A program made the position numbers and the translations under genes. 64,000 nt of DNA from Halorubrum sp. CSM-61 (lineage in GTDB: Archaea; Halobacteriota; Halobacteria; Halobacteriales; Haloferacaceae). The notes below the pieces were generated by a model. The model was not told the DNA's origin and searched no databases. It saw only the letters and a program-made list of their open reading frames with translations. The stretch is taken from assembly GCF_003781945.1 (NCBI RefSeq), contig NZ_RJJW01000003.1:114673-178672 (forward strand), read 5' to 3'. Positions 24,049 through 33,158 of the stretch are shown here, piece by piece (position 1 is the first letter of the stretch; each line of letters opens with the position of its first letter).

Positions 24049-24885
24049 ATGAAAGAAGCGCGCACACGCGACGACGAGATCCCGGACCGACTGACGCTTC
24101 ACGTCGGGGGCGAAGAGCGGCTGTTCGAGCGGGCTCGCGCTCGCCCGCGCCCGAACGAGCTCGTCGTCTCCCCGGTCGAACTCCACCAGCGGAACGTCCA
24201 GCGCCGGCTCCGCGAGGCGCGGCTGCCGAGCGACGCCTTCCGCTTCGCGGACCCGGTCGAGATCTGTCTCCGCGCGTTGGAGGCGGCGGGGCGACCGACC
24301 GCGGCCGTGGACCGCGTCGACCGCCTCGCGCTGATCCGGTCGATACTCGACGCCGCGGCGGCCGACGACTCGACGGACCCCTCTCGTTCCACCGACCTCC
24401 CCCTTCCGACGGGGGCGTCGTCGCGGGACCCGCGGCGCGTCGAGCAGATCCGGACCGAAGTCGAGGCGATCACCAACTTCCACTCGGAGCGGATCGCGGC
24501 GTGGACGGAGACGGCCGGCGGGCTCGACGGCCCGATCGACGAGGGGGCGGCGGAGCTCCTCGACGCCGCGCTCGCGATCGAACGCGAGCTGCGGGACCGA
24601 ACCGCGGAGGCGGTCTCCGAGACGGCGCTCCTGCGCCGGGCGACGCGAGCGATCGCCGCGACGAACGGGTCGGCATGGGACGAAGCGTATCCGGGGATCG
24701 AGCGGATCACGCTCCTCGGGCTCTCCAGCCTGTCCGCGCCGCACACCGACCTCCTCAACGCGCTGCTGGCCGTCACGCCCGTCGCGGCCCACGTCCACTT
24801 CCGAGAGGGGACCGGCGAGTACCTCCGGCGTCGGGTCCCCGACCTCCTCGCCGTCGACGACCCCGGAACGGAGGCGTTCGAATGA
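24049..24885 (+). CDS. AddB/RecC-like helicase-fold subunit, N-terminal half
   Basis: About 278 aa. It begins with DRLTLHVGGEERLFERARAR and continues with PRPNELVVSPVELHQRNVQR, FADPVEICLRALEAAGR and, near the end, ERITLLGLSSLSAPHTDLLN and PVAAHVHFREGTG. This is the order of elements in the N-terminal half of AddB-type subunits, an inactivated superfamily 1 helicase; no Walker A P-loop is present. The start is uncertain: ATG 24049 is chosen, GTG 24004 or 24010 are alternatives. Its stop overlaps the next start (ATGA). See the findings for the split. Confidence 0.65.
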   Translation: MKEARTRDDEIPDRLTLHVGGEERLFERARARPRPNELVVSPVELHQRNVQRRLREARLPSDAFRFADPVEICLRALEAAGRPTAAVDRVDRLALIRSILDAAAADDSTDPSRSTDLPLPTGASSRDPRRVEQIRTEVEAITNFHSERIAAWTETAGGLDGPIDEGAAELLDAALAIERELRDRTAEAVSETALLRRATRAIAATNGSAWDEAYPGIERITLLGLSSLSAPHTDLLNALLAVTPVAAHVHFREGTGEYLRRRVPDLLAVDDPGTEAFE

Positions 24886-26162
24886 CGGGGGCCGACCGGC
24901 TCGCGCTCTCGGCGCCGATCGAGGCGCCCGACGCCCCCGTGATCGAGATCGCGTCTCCGACGCGCCGGGACGAGGCGCGCAGCGCGCTGGCGGTCGCGAC
25001 CGCGCTCCGAGACGCGGACGTTCCGGTCCGAGACGTCGCCGTCGCGGTCCGCGACCTCGATCCCTACGAGGAGCCGCTGTTCCGGGCGGCGCTCCGGCAC
25101 GGGATCGCGCCCGTGTTCTGGACCCAACTCCGCGTGACCCGGACCCGCCCGTACGCCCTCGTCGAGTCGGTGTGCGAGGCGCTGGCCGGAGAGGCCGTAG
25201 ACCGCGAGGCGCTGCTCCGTCCCCTCGAAATCCGGTGGTCGCCGGCGGCTCCCCCCGGCTCCGATACGCAGCCGACGGAGTGGCCGATCGAGCCCGAGGC
25301 GATCCACCGGGTCCGAGAGTCCCTCCCGGACGGCTCGCGATCGATCCCGGAGTGGATCGAAGTGATCGAGGCGATCGACGCGACCGAGGGCGTCGACGAC
25401 CGGTTCCGGCGGTTCGCCCAGTGGCTCGAGGACTCCCCGGCGCCGGAGCCGGCGTCGGTCGCCTCGCTGCTCGGCGAGGTGATCGAGGGATACGCCGACC
25501 GCGGGCTCCCGGAGACGAAGGCCGCGGACGCGCCGGCGCTGCTCGACACCGAGACCGACGCCCGTGCGGTCGTGCGGGTCCGCACCCTCGTCCGACAGCT
25601 GCGCCGCAAGTTCGCGGACCGGCTCGACGAGGGGACGCTGGAGCGCTCGTGGGACGCCGCCGCCGATCTGGCCGGCGAGATCGCCACGCAGCGCCCCGGT
25701 CGCCGGGAGCACTCGAACGCCCGCGCGCTCGACGTCTTCGAGGCGAACGACGTCTGGGCGCTCGACGTCCCCTACGTGATCGCCGTCGGACTGACGGCCG
25801 AGGAGTGGCCGCGGCCGACGCGGTCCGCGTTGCCGCCGGAGTTTCAGGAGGCGGTCCTCCGGGGCGGTGAAGGGTCCGAGACGCTCGCGCCGCGGCCGGC
25901 GTGGGTCGGCGGTCGCGACCGCGACCAGTTCGTCGACGCGCTCCGGGCGGCGGGGGACTGCGTCGTCGTCACCCGCCACACGCGGACCGCCGGCGGCGAC
26001 GACGTGGCCCGCTCCCCGCTGCTCGACCACGTCGAGACGCGGCGGGTCTCCGAGGCGTCTCGACGGCGGTTGGTCGGGACCGATCGGGAGCTCCCGCCGG
26101 CGCTGCGGGAGGTCGTCGGCGACGGTACCGAAAGCGGCGCCGCCGCGGAGGAGGGACCGTGA
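24882..26162 (+). CDS. AddB/RecC-like helicase-fold subunit, C-terminal half
   Basis: 426 aa. SPTRRDEARSALAVATALRD, DVAVAVRDLDPYEEPLFRAA and GIAPVFWTQLRVTRTRPYAL match the second RecA-like lobe of AddB/RecB-type proteins (motif IV region). Later, WALDVPYVIAVGLTAEEWPR and RDQFVDALRAAGDCVVVTRH fit the motif V/VI zone. No PD-(D/E)xK nuclease is seen in this chain. Coupled by 4-nt overlaps on both sides. With the 24049 gene it makes one AddB-like unit of about 700 aa. Confidence 0.7.
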   Translation: MTGADRLALSAPIEAPDAPVIEIASPTRRDEARSALAVATALRDADVPVRDVAVAVRDLDPYEEPLFRAALRHGIAPVFWTQLRVTRTRPYALVESVCEALAGEAVDREALLRPLEIRWSPAAPPGSDTQPTEWPIEPEAIHRVRESLPDGSRSIPEWIEVIEAIDATEGVDDRFRRFAQWLEDSPAPEPASVASLLGEVIEGYADRGLPETKAADAPALLDTETDARAVVRVRTLVRQLRRKFADRLDEGTLERSWDAAADLAGEIATQRPGRREHSNARALDVFEANDVWALDVPYVIAVGLTAEEWPRPTRSALPPEFQEAVLRGGEGSETLAPRPAWVGGRDRDQFVDALRAAGDCVVVTRHTRTAGGDDVARSPLLDHVETRRVSEASRRRLVGTDRELPPALREVVGDGTESGAAAEEGP

Positions 26163-29100
26163 GTGACGGTCTCGGCGACGCCGAGCCCCTCAGGCTGCGA
26201 GGCGCCCAGCGGGAGATCCGGGACGCGTACTTCGCGGCCGACGCCGGGCTGTTCACTCTCGACTGCGTTCCGGGGGCCGGCAAGTCGGTCGTCGCCCACC
26301 ACGTCGCCGCCGAGGACCTCCTCCGCCGATACGCGTCGGGCGACCCGACGCCCGAACAGCACGTCGCGGTGGTCTCGTTCAACCGCGACGAGGCGGCCGA
26401 GATCGTGCCGGCGATCTGCGACCGGCTGCGGGCGATCGTCGAGGGCGACCTCGTCCCCGCCGCGGCCGACGTCTCCGAGGCGGAGCTCCGATACCTCCAA
26501 CAGCGCGTTCGACAGGCTCCCTACGCGGGCACCGTCGACGGGTTCCTGCGCGGGATGTTCCGGGAGTTCGCGGGCGACGTCGGCTTCGACGAGACGCCGT
26601 CGGTCGGGAACGACGCGCTGATAAAGCGGGTCCACCGCGACTGCTACGAGTCGCTCCGCGAGGACCCGGAACAGGCCCGGCGGCTCCGCGACCTCGAGGC
26701 CGCGTATCCGGCGGGCGAGTACGACGCGGGCGTCGACGAGATGCTCGCGGACGCGCTGACGTACTGCCGCGATCGGCGCCTCTCGACCGAGGCATTTCGG
26801 TCGGAGATAACCAAGACCCGCGACTCGGTCTATCCGGGCGGGAAACCCGGCTCGTTCGACGATATCGTGCGGTCGGTCGAACTATTCGTCGAGGGAGGGG
26901 AAGCGAGCGATGGAGGAGCCGCCGACCGCGCCCGCGAGGCGGTGTCCGGCTCGGACCGAGCGCGCCTGCTCGACGCCGACCGCGAGCTGTACGACGCGTG
27001 GGACGCGCGCATCGACGACTTCTGCGCCGTCCTCTCGGCGTACCGCGCCCGCTACCGAGAGGCGGTCCGCGAGCGCGGCGCGGTCTCGCACACCGACGTC
27101 GCGTACCTCGTGGACGCGTACTTCGAGGAGTCGGACTCGCGGTCTGACCTGCCGGAACCGTTCCGTTCGGTCGACGACGCGCGCCGCGATCGGCTGCTCC
27201 GAACGTACCGCTCGCGGATCCGGAGCCTGGTCGTCGACGAGGCGCAGGACGTCTCCGCCGTCCAGCACGCCGCGCTCTCGCACGTCGTGACGAGCGACGC
27301 GCGGGTGTTCGCCTGCGGCGACCCCCTGCAGGGGATCTACCTGTGGCGCCACGCCGACCCGCGGTGGTTCGTCGCGGCGACGGCGGAGGGGACCTACCTC
27401 GGCGTGGACTGGGCGGTCCACGAGAACCGGACGGCGACCACCACCTACCGGTGCGTGCCCGACGTCGCCGCGGCGACAAACGCGATCGCCGAGCCCATAT
27501 TCGACGATCCGGCGCGCGGCGATATCGGCGACCTCGACGCCTCGTACGCGCGGTTGGACGCGGCCCGCGGCGGCGGCGAGAGTGGTGTGAAGGACGACGA
27601 TCAGGACGGCGGCGATTCCCCCGCCGTCCACGTCGCGTCGTTCGCCGGCGTCGGTCGCCCCGGCTCCGCGACGTGGGCGAATCCCGACGGCGAGGGCGGG
27701 GAGGCGAGCGTGCTCGCGACCCTCGTCTCGCGGGGGCTCGCCGACGGGACGTTCCGCGACGCCGACGGCGACCCGCTGGGCGTCACGGTGCTGTTCCGGC
27801 GCGGAACGCGGATGCCCGAGTACGAGGCGGCGTTCGCCGCCGAGGGGCTCCGCGTCCGCACCGCGACCGACGCGCTGTTCGACTCCCCCGCCGTCGAGGC
27901 GGTCCTCGCCGTCTGCGAGTGGCTGATCGCGCCCGGGTCCCCGGAGCGCACCGCCGAGCTCCTCACCGAGTCCCCGCTGAGCGCCCCCTTCGACGCGGCC
28001 TCCTCCGATCCGACCCCGTTCGAGGCCCGGTCCTGGGACCTCGACCGGGTGCTCGACGACGACCCGGACTCCCTCTCGGTCGCGCAGCGAGAGACGCTCC
28101 GCGGGCTCGTCCGGCTTCGCGACCGGTGCGACGCCTTCGCCCGACTCCCGGCGAGCGCGTACGTCGAGGACGTCATCGAGGCGCTCGCGCTACGGGCCGA
28201 TCCGAGCGGGTGCGTCACCGACGCGGATCCGGACCAGCGGGTCGCCAACCTGGACGCGCTCGTCGAGACGGTCTCCGAGTGGGAGGGGGACGACCGCTTC
28301 TCGCCCGCGGAGCTGATCGACCTCGCGGAGCCGTTCCGGGAGGACCCCGCAGTCGGCCCGTCACAGCCGAGCGCGGCCGGGGCCGCCTACGACGTCGAGT
28401 TCCGCACGGTCCACCGGGCCAAGGGAGACCAGGACGACGTGGTCGTCGTCGCAGACCCCGGGTTCGACATATGGTCGCGCGGCCCCCACACCCGTCGGTT
28501 CGTCGCGCAGGGAGAGATCGCGGGGCTCGCGCCGCCGACGGACACGGACGTGCCCGAGGATATCGCTATCCCTCCGTTCGACGGGGGACTGTACGGCGCC
28601 GGGGACGGCTGGGGCCGCGACGTCGGGCTCCGCTGGGCGACGGCTCGATGGCGGGACGCCGCGGGCGACTTCGCCCCGGGGTCCGCCGACTCCGACGCGC
28701 TCGTCGGCCCGGAGCGGCTCCGCCGCGTGGCCGAAAACGAACGCGCCGAGGCGTGGCGACTGCTGTACGTGGCGCTGACGCGAGCCCGGGACCACCTCGT
28801 CGTTCCGCTCCCTCGCTCGTCCGGTGGAGAGGACCGGCCCCGGGACCGGTGGCTCGACGCGCTCCGCGACGGGCTAGCGTTCCCGCGCGACGGCACCGAG
28901 TCCTACGAACTCCGGCTCGACGCGGACCGGAACCGGGACACGAACCGGGACGCGATCGAGGTCGGAGTCAACGACGTGGACCTGTTCGCGGGGCGCGACG
29001 AGCCGACGACGGCTCAAACCGGCCGCGGTCGCGTCGCCGCCTCCCCGACGCGGCGCGACCGACTCGACCCGTGGGTCCCCCGGTTTCTGAGTCCCAGCAC

Positions 29101-29794
29101 GATGTACCCGCTGACGGAGGACGCGGACCGGTACGCGCTCGCCCACCTCCTGAACGAGCCGCTGCACACGACCACCAACGAGGTCGCCCACGATCTCCCG
29201 CTGCGGTTCGACCGGCTCGGTCCCGAGGAGGTCGGGACGTGTCTCCACGACGCGCTCACGAAACTGGTCACCCGTGGCGTCGGCGAGCGGGCGATCCGGA
29301 CGACGGACCCCGAGGTGCGCGCCGCCTTCGACGACGCCGTGAACGCGCTCTCGGAACCCGTCGACGAGACCGAACGCGAGGGGATGTTCGCGTTCTTCGG
29401 GAGCGTTCTCGACGACTTCCTCGGCTCGGACCTTTGGGACCGGATCGCGGACCCGGCGACCGAGGTCGGCGTCGAACGCCCGCTGGACGGGCTGGCCGAG
29501 GTCGGCGACCTCGAGGTCGAGATCCACGGGCGGGCGGACTTCGTCGTCGAGTACCCGAACGGAGAGCGGTTCGTGACCGACGCGAAGATCGCCCTGGCCG
29601 AGCCGACTCCCGAGACGCGGCGGCGGTACGAGCTCCAGATCGCGGCGTACGCGTTCCTCGCGGACCAGCGCGGCGCGCGCGATGCGCCCGTCCGCCGGAC
29701 CGTCGAGACGTTCGGCGTCGCACGCGAGACGACGACGGCCTCGTGGCCGGCCGACATCGTTCACCGGCGGCTGCGACGGCTCCTCGACCGGTGA
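26159..29794 (+). CDS. UvrD/AddA-like ATP-dependent helicase with C-terminal PD-(D/E)xK nuclease
   Basis: 1211 aa. Helicase motifs: Walker A VPGAGKS (37-43), Walker B LVVDEAQDVS (about 357-366), RTVHRAKGDQDDVVVVAD (motif V) and RLLYVALTRARDHLVVP (motif VI, about 867). The C-terminal nuclease shows GTCLHDALTKL, GRADFVV with TDAKIAL (about 1124-1140) and ELQIAAYAF (QxxxY). The layout, helicase then nuclease in one chain, is that of AddA/RecB. The start is GTG 26159, overlapping the previous stop (GTGA). Expected role: end processing of double-strand breaks. Confidence 0.88.
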   Translation: MSDGLGDAEPLRLRGAQREIRDAYFAADAGLFTLDCVPGAGKSVVAHHVAAEDLLRRYASGDPTPEQHVAVVSFNRDEAAEIVPAICDRLRAIVEGDLVPAAADVSEAELRYLQQRVRQAPYAGTVDGFLRGMFREFAGDVGFDETPSVGNDALIKRVHRDCYESLREDPEQARRLRDLEAAYPAGEYDAGVDEMLADALTYCRDRRLSTEAFRSEITKTRDSVYPGGKPGSFDDIVRSVELFVEGGEASDGGAADRAREAVSGSDRARLLDADRELYDAWDARIDDFCAVLSAYRARYREAVRERGAVSHTDVAYLVDAYFEESDSRSDLPEPFRSVDDARRDRLLRTYRSRIRSLVVDEAQDVSAVQHAALSHVVTSDARVFACGDPLQGIYLWRHADPRWFVAATAEGTYLGVDWAVHENRTATTTYRCVPDVAAATNAIAEPIFDDPARGDIGDLDASYARLDAARGGGESGVKDDDQDGGDSPAVHVASFAGVGRPGSATWANPDGEGGEASVLATLVSRGLADGTFRDADGDPLGVTVLFRRGTRMPEYEAAFAAEGLRVRTATDALFDSPAVEAVLAVCEWLIAPGSPERTAELLTESPLSAPFDAASSDPTPFEARSWDLDRVLDDDPDSLSVAQRETLRGLVRLRDRCDAFARLPASAYVEDVIEALALRADPSGCVTDADPDQRVANLDALVETVSEWEGDDRFSPAELIDLAEPFREDPAVGPSQPSAAGAAYDVEFRTVHRAKGDQDDVVVVADPGFDIWSRGPHTRRFVAQGEIAGLAPPTDTDVPEDIAIPPFDGGLYGAGDGWGRDVGLRWATARWRDAAGDFAPGSADSDALVGPERLRRVAENERAEAWRLLYVALTRARDHLVVPLPRSSGGEDRPRDRWLDALRDGLAFPRDGTESYELRLDADRNRDTNRDAIEVGVNDVDLFAGRDEPTTAQTGRGRVAASPTRRDRLDPWVPRFLSPSTMYPLTEDADRYALAHLLNEPLHTTTNEVAHDLPLRFDRLGPEEVGTCLHDALTKLVTRGVGERAIRTTDPEVRAAFDDAVNALSEPVDETEREGMFAFFGSVLDDFLGSDLWDRIADPATEVGVERPLDGLAEVGDLEVEIHGRADFVVEYPNGERFVTDAKIALAEPTPETRRRYELQIAAYAFLADQRGARDAPVRRTVETFGVARETTTASWPADIVHRRLRRLLDR

Positions 29795-29854
29795 GATCGC
29801 CCCTGGTGCGGCTCTGACGCGAGGCTTTATCCCCCTCCGACGACAATAGTGTAT

Positions 29855-30250
29855 ATGAATCCCAAGACTGAGTCCGAGAACACCGAGTCCGCTGACGACG
29901 CGTCCGCAGGGAACGCCGGCGCGGAGGTCCGACGACCGACGTCCCTCGACGACGCGGAGGCGCTTGACGCGTTCGTCGCCGACGCGGACGCCGCCCTCGT
30001 CGAATTCTACACGGACGGCTGCGGCATCTGCGCGAGCATGGAGCCCGTCCTCGGCAACGTCGCCCGCGAGCTCGACATCCCGGCCGCGCTCGTGAACCCC
30101 CGCGACGACCCGCCGCTCGTCGAGCGGTTCGACGTGCGGAGCGTCCCGCTGTTCGTGCTGTTCGTCGACGGCGAGCCCGTCGCGCGGCGCGCGGAGGGGT
30201 TCGTCCCGGGCGACGACCTCGCCGCGTGGATCACGGAGCACCTCGCGTAA
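29855..30250 (+). CDS. Thioredoxin-family protein with CGIC motif
   Basis: 131 aa. A polar N-terminal tail (about 25 residues) precedes a thioredoxin fold: ALVEFYTDGCGICASMEPVL with the redox pair C56-G-I-C59, cis-Pro in RSVPLFVLFVDGE. CGIC differs from the classic CGPC, so redox potential may differ. ATG 29855 has a TATA-like AATAGTGTATAT nearby. It is cytoplasmic, with no signal peptide. It is monocistronic. Confidence 0.87.
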   Translation: MNPKTESENTESADDASAGNAGAEVRRPTSLDDAEALDAFVADADAALVEFYTDGCGICASMEPVLGNVARELDIPAALVNPRDDPPLVERFDVRSVPLFVLFVDGEPVARRAEGFVPGDDLAAWITEHLA

Positions 30251-30346
30251 CGGCCGATCGGATCGCACAGCTGGCACTCTCCGAACGGGGAACGGTCGGA
30301 CGCGAAAAAGCCGTGGTCGCGTCGTCTGCGGGGAGAACGGAGTCGC

Positions 30347-30613
30347 CTAGAGGCGACCGACGTTCTCGACGGCGACGGACTCGACGCCGTCGACCTCGTT
30401 GAACGCTTCCTCGACGGCCTCGGTGCCGCCCGCGCCGTCGGGGACGATGACGGTGGGCAGGAGGGCGACGAGTCCGAACGCGACGTCGTCGCGCTGGAAG
30501 CCGCGGATCTTCGCGCCCTGCGGGAGCGACTCCTCGAGCCGGTCCTGCAGGTCGTCGAGGTCCACGTCGGGGCTGTTCGGCATGACCTTGATCTTGGCGG
30601 CGACGTCTCCCAT
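30347..30613 (-). CDS. aef1b: Translation elongation factor 1-beta (aEF-1beta)
   Basis: 88 aa. It is the guanine-nucleotide exchange factor for aEF-1alpha. [20 protein letters not shown], a central [20 protein letters not shown] and [22 protein letters not shown] (in overview) form the compact alpha/beta fold, and length is typical. ATG 30613. It directly follows the zinc-finger microprotein gene with a 2-nt gap on the same strand. Confidence 0.94.
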   Translation of the reverse strand: MGDVAAKIKVMPNSPDVDLDDLQDRLEESLPQGAKIRGFQRDDVAFGLVALLPTVIVPDGAGGTEAVEEAFNEVDGVESVAVENVGRL

Positions 30614-30615
30614 GG

Positions 30616-30795
30616 TCAGGGCCCTCGGAAGCCGCAGTCGGGACACTCGTAGAGGTTGCTCTGCTTCCGGCACTTGGCGCACCGGTGGATCGTCTCGCCG
30701 CAGTCGGGGCAGGAGAACCGCGCGGCGTTCATCCCGGCCACCTGAATGCCACAGGAGACACACTGCCGGGTGCCCTGCGTTTCACTCTCGCTCAT
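30616..30795 (-). CDS. Zinc-finger microprotein, HVO_2753 family
   Basis: 59 aa with four CPxCG-like pairs: C12/C15, C29/C32, C39/C42 and C51/C54, in [34 protein letters not shown] and CPDCGFRGP. It closely matches what I recall of Haloferax HVO_2753, a two-zinc-site microprotein with a solved NMR structure whose loss affects biofilm and swarming. ATG 30795 gives the same length. It is co-located with aEF-1beta, and a common transcript is likely. Confidence 0.92.
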   Translation of the reverse strand: MSESETQGTRQCVSCGIQVAGMNAARFSCPDCGETIHRCAKCRKQSNLYECPDCGFRGP

Positions 30796-30879
30796 ACAGT
30801 GAACCACCACCGCGCGACTTTTAACCGTTGTTCTTTGCCCTCGCTCTCCGTGCCGCCGATTGCGACGAGGTACCGTGGT

Positions 30880-32115
30880 TCACCCGAGCATGAGCGGCCC
30901 GATCAGCACACCCATCAGGTGGACCCGGCGCGCGCCGACCCGCGGCGGGACGAGCCCTAACGCCCCGGCGACGGCGAACACGCCGATCCCGAACGTCCCC
31001 GCGAAGGCGTACGAGATCCCCGCGAGCAGCACCAGTACGCCGATCGACAGCCGCGTGTAGTCCGCGTTCCCGACGACGCGGAGGTACGCGTCGCCGATGA
31101 CCAACACGAGCGCGAACCCGCAGGCCGCGGCGGTCGCGGCCGAGACGAGCAGGATCGGGAGCGCGAAGGGGACCTCGGCGCGGTCGATCGCGACGGTCAC
31201 GCCCGTTCTGGGCGTTCCGAGCGCGACGAGCGCGAACAGCGCGAATATAGTGTTCGCCGTGTTCGCGCCGCTCGTGGCGACGACGAACCCGCGGTCCGAC
31301 TCGTCGCGCGGGACCGCCGGCAGCGCCGCGACCGCCGCGATCGCCGCGGAGACGCCCGGCACGTAGCCGACGACCGCGCCGGCGAGCGACCCGCCGCCCG
31401 CGCTGACGCCGAGCCCGCGTCGGCTCATCGCGATCCGCGCGTCGGCCTGCGGCGGCACGCCCCCGCCGCCCATCGCGTCGACGAGCACCGGCGCGCCGAA
31501 CAGCCCGGCGAAAAGCGGCGCGAGGACGCCGCCCGCGTCGAGCGGCGCAACGGGTTCGACGTCGAGCGTCGCGAGGCCGAGCGCGGCGCTCGCGAGGAAG
31601 GCGACGAACCCGCCGAGCGCGGCCCGCCTCGACGACTCGGTGAGCACGAGGAAGGCGACGACGCCGCCCAGGAGCAGCGGGAGGTGCTCCCTGACGACGG
31701 GGTAGCCGCGCACCATGACCCACGTGATCGGCACCGCCAGCGGAACCGCGAGCGCGACCGCCAGCCCCGATCCGACCGCGGAGAGCCGGACCGCCTCGCG
31801 GCCGCGTCCCGCCACCACGAGCCGGTGACCCGGCAGCGCGGCGACCGCCGTAGCGGCGTCCGGGACGCCGAGCGCGAGCGCGGGCACGATGTCGAGGAAG
31901 GAGTGGACCACGCCCGCGCCGAGCATCGCGACGCCGACGAGCAGCGGGTCGGCGGAGACCGAGGGAGCGAACCCGGCTAAAAGCAGCGCGAAGTTGTTGG
32001 CGTGGAGCCCCGGGACGAGCCCGCTCGCGGTCCCGAGCGCGACGCCCCCGCACAGGAACGCCAGCGCCGCCGCCGCGAACCCCGGGTCGACGACCGGCCG
32101 CACGAGCGCGTCCAT
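30880..32115 (-). CDS. TctA-like (tripartite tricarboxylate transporter) permease
   Basis: 411 aa with about ten membrane helices. SGLVPGLHANNFALLLAG near the N-terminus, VPDAATAVAALPGHRL, the repeated GAVVGYVPGVSAAIAAVAAL and a SGANTANTIFALFALVALG helix match the TctA/DUF112 family. No TctB or TctC subunit is nearby, which is usual for haloarchaeal relatives. Substrate unknown. The frame 30821-32053 in the other phase is a shadow. Confidence 0.85.
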   Translation of the reverse strand: MDALVRPVVDPGFAAAALAFLCGGVALGTASGLVPGLHANNFALLLAGFAPSVSADPLLVGVAMLGAGVVHSFLDIVPALALGVPDAATAVAALPGHRLVVAGRGREAVRLSAVGSGLAVALAVPLAVPITWVMVRGYPVVREHLPLLLGGVVAFLVLTESSRRAALGGFVAFLASAALGLATLDVEPVAPLDAGGVLAPLFAGLFGAPVLVDAMGGGGVPPQADARIAMSRRGLGVSAGGGSLAGAVVGYVPGVSAAIAAVAALPAVPRDESDRGFVVATSGANTANTIFALFALVALGTPRTGVTVAIDRAEVPFALPILLVSAATAAACGFALVLVIGDAYLRVVGNADYTRLSIGVLVLLAGISYAFAGTFGIGVFAVAGALGLVPPRVGARRVHLMGVLIGPLMLG

Positions 32116-32235
32116 CGCGACGAGGTGGCCGCGGCTTCCGGCATAAACGTGCGGAGGCGGGAGCTCGTCGCCATCGACACCGACGAAGCCGCGGCTCGAT
32201 TGTGGGAGAACGAACCGACAGAAACTCGAACCCGC

Positions 32236-32430
32236 TTACGCCTTCTGGGCCGCCTGCGCCTTCTTCTGGGTGACGTAGCCGGCGATCCGGTTGCGGACGC
32301 CCTTCGACTCGACGGTCGTCAGCGCGGTGACGCTGTCCTTGTTCGTCTCGAAGTCCGTGTTGAACGAGTCCGGGTACCGCTCAAGCAGGACGTTCCCGAG
32401 CTGCTTGATGTACTTGGGTTTGATGGCCAT
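32236..32430 (-). CDS. rps17e: 30S ribosomal protein S17e
   Basis: 64 aa, the archaeal length. MAIKPKYIKQLGNVLLERYP and DFETNKDSVTALTTVESKGV, then RNRIAGYVTQKK, are diagnostic. A basic surface protein of the small subunit. It is monocistronic with a short spacer to the next leftward operon. ATG 32430. Confidence 0.96.
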   Translation of the reverse strand: MAIKPKYIKQLGNVLLERYPDSFNTDFETNKDSVTALTTVESKGVRNRIAGYVTQKKAQAAQKA

Positions 32431-32516
32431 ACCGAGCGATACCGCCGGCCCGAACTAAAAGGGTTCGTTACGCCGCGAGCGGGCCGCAGGCGCGTTCGCG
32501 TCGATCGATTTCTCGG

Positions 32517-33158
32517 TCACGCCCCTCCTTCCTCCCCGCTGTCCCCCGCCCGCTCCCGCCACCCGGTCGCCTCGTCGATCGCGGCGAACGCCTCGCGCTC
32601 AGCCGGGCCGCCGCACCGCTCGACCACGTCCGCGAAGTACCGCAGGCGTTCGAGGAGTTCGTCTGTGTCGAACCCCGGAACGTCCAGCCGCGAGACGGCC
32701 ACCGTCGCGTCGACGACCGCGCCGAACCCGCGGTTGATCGTCGGAACGCGCTCTCTCACGACCGCGCGCTCGACCGGGTCGAGCGCCCACGTCCGGACCG
32801 TCGTGTCGCCCTCGGTCTCGCTCCGGATCTCCTCGACTGTCACCTCGACCCACGCGTCGGCGGTCGGGAGCACCGGATCGTCGACCTCGCGAATCGTCAG
32901 CGCGGCGTCGACGAACGTCCGCGGGTCGGTCGTGAACTGGACGACGCCGCCGCCGCGCTCCGCGAAGTTCCGCCACGTCCGAGTTCGGCCGTACGTCCGC
33001 GCGGTGACGGGCTCGCTCGGGTCGTCCGGTGCGTGAAGCCCGAGCGCCGCGACGTTCCAGCGGTCGTTCGGCCCGAGCGTCGTCACGACCGACTCGGTGA
33101 CCCCGCGGAGGGCGACCGGCCAGTCAGGAGGCGCGGAAGAGGCGCCGTCGTCGCTCAC
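32517..33158 (-). CDS. DUF447 family protein (flavin-reductase-like fold)
   Basis: 213 aa. WPVALRGVTESVVTTLGPND and WNVAALGLHAPDDP with TARTYGRTRTWRNFAERGGG match the DUF447 family, which has a split-barrel flavin-reductase-like N-terminal domain. The C-terminal third is helical. It is the last gene of a four-gene operon (cofD, Dus-like, CitG-like, this) and overlaps the CitG-like stop (GTGA). Context suggests a cofactor-linked role. Confidence 0.8.
   Translation of the reverse strand: MSDDGASSAPPDWPVALRGVTESVVTTLGPNDRWNVAALGLHAPDDPSEPVTARTYGRTRTWRNFAERGGGVVQFTTDPRTFVDAALTIREVDDPVLPTADAWVEVTVEEIRSETEGDTTVRTWALDPVERAVVRERVPTINRGFGAVVDATVAVSRLDVPGFDTDELLERLRYFADVVERCGGPAEREAFAAIDEATGWRERAGDSGEEGGA

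Noticed and set aside
27343-29817. 824-codon frame in another phase of the helicase gene
   Set aside because: Arg-rich shadow; the helicase and nuclease motifs lie in the 26159 frame.
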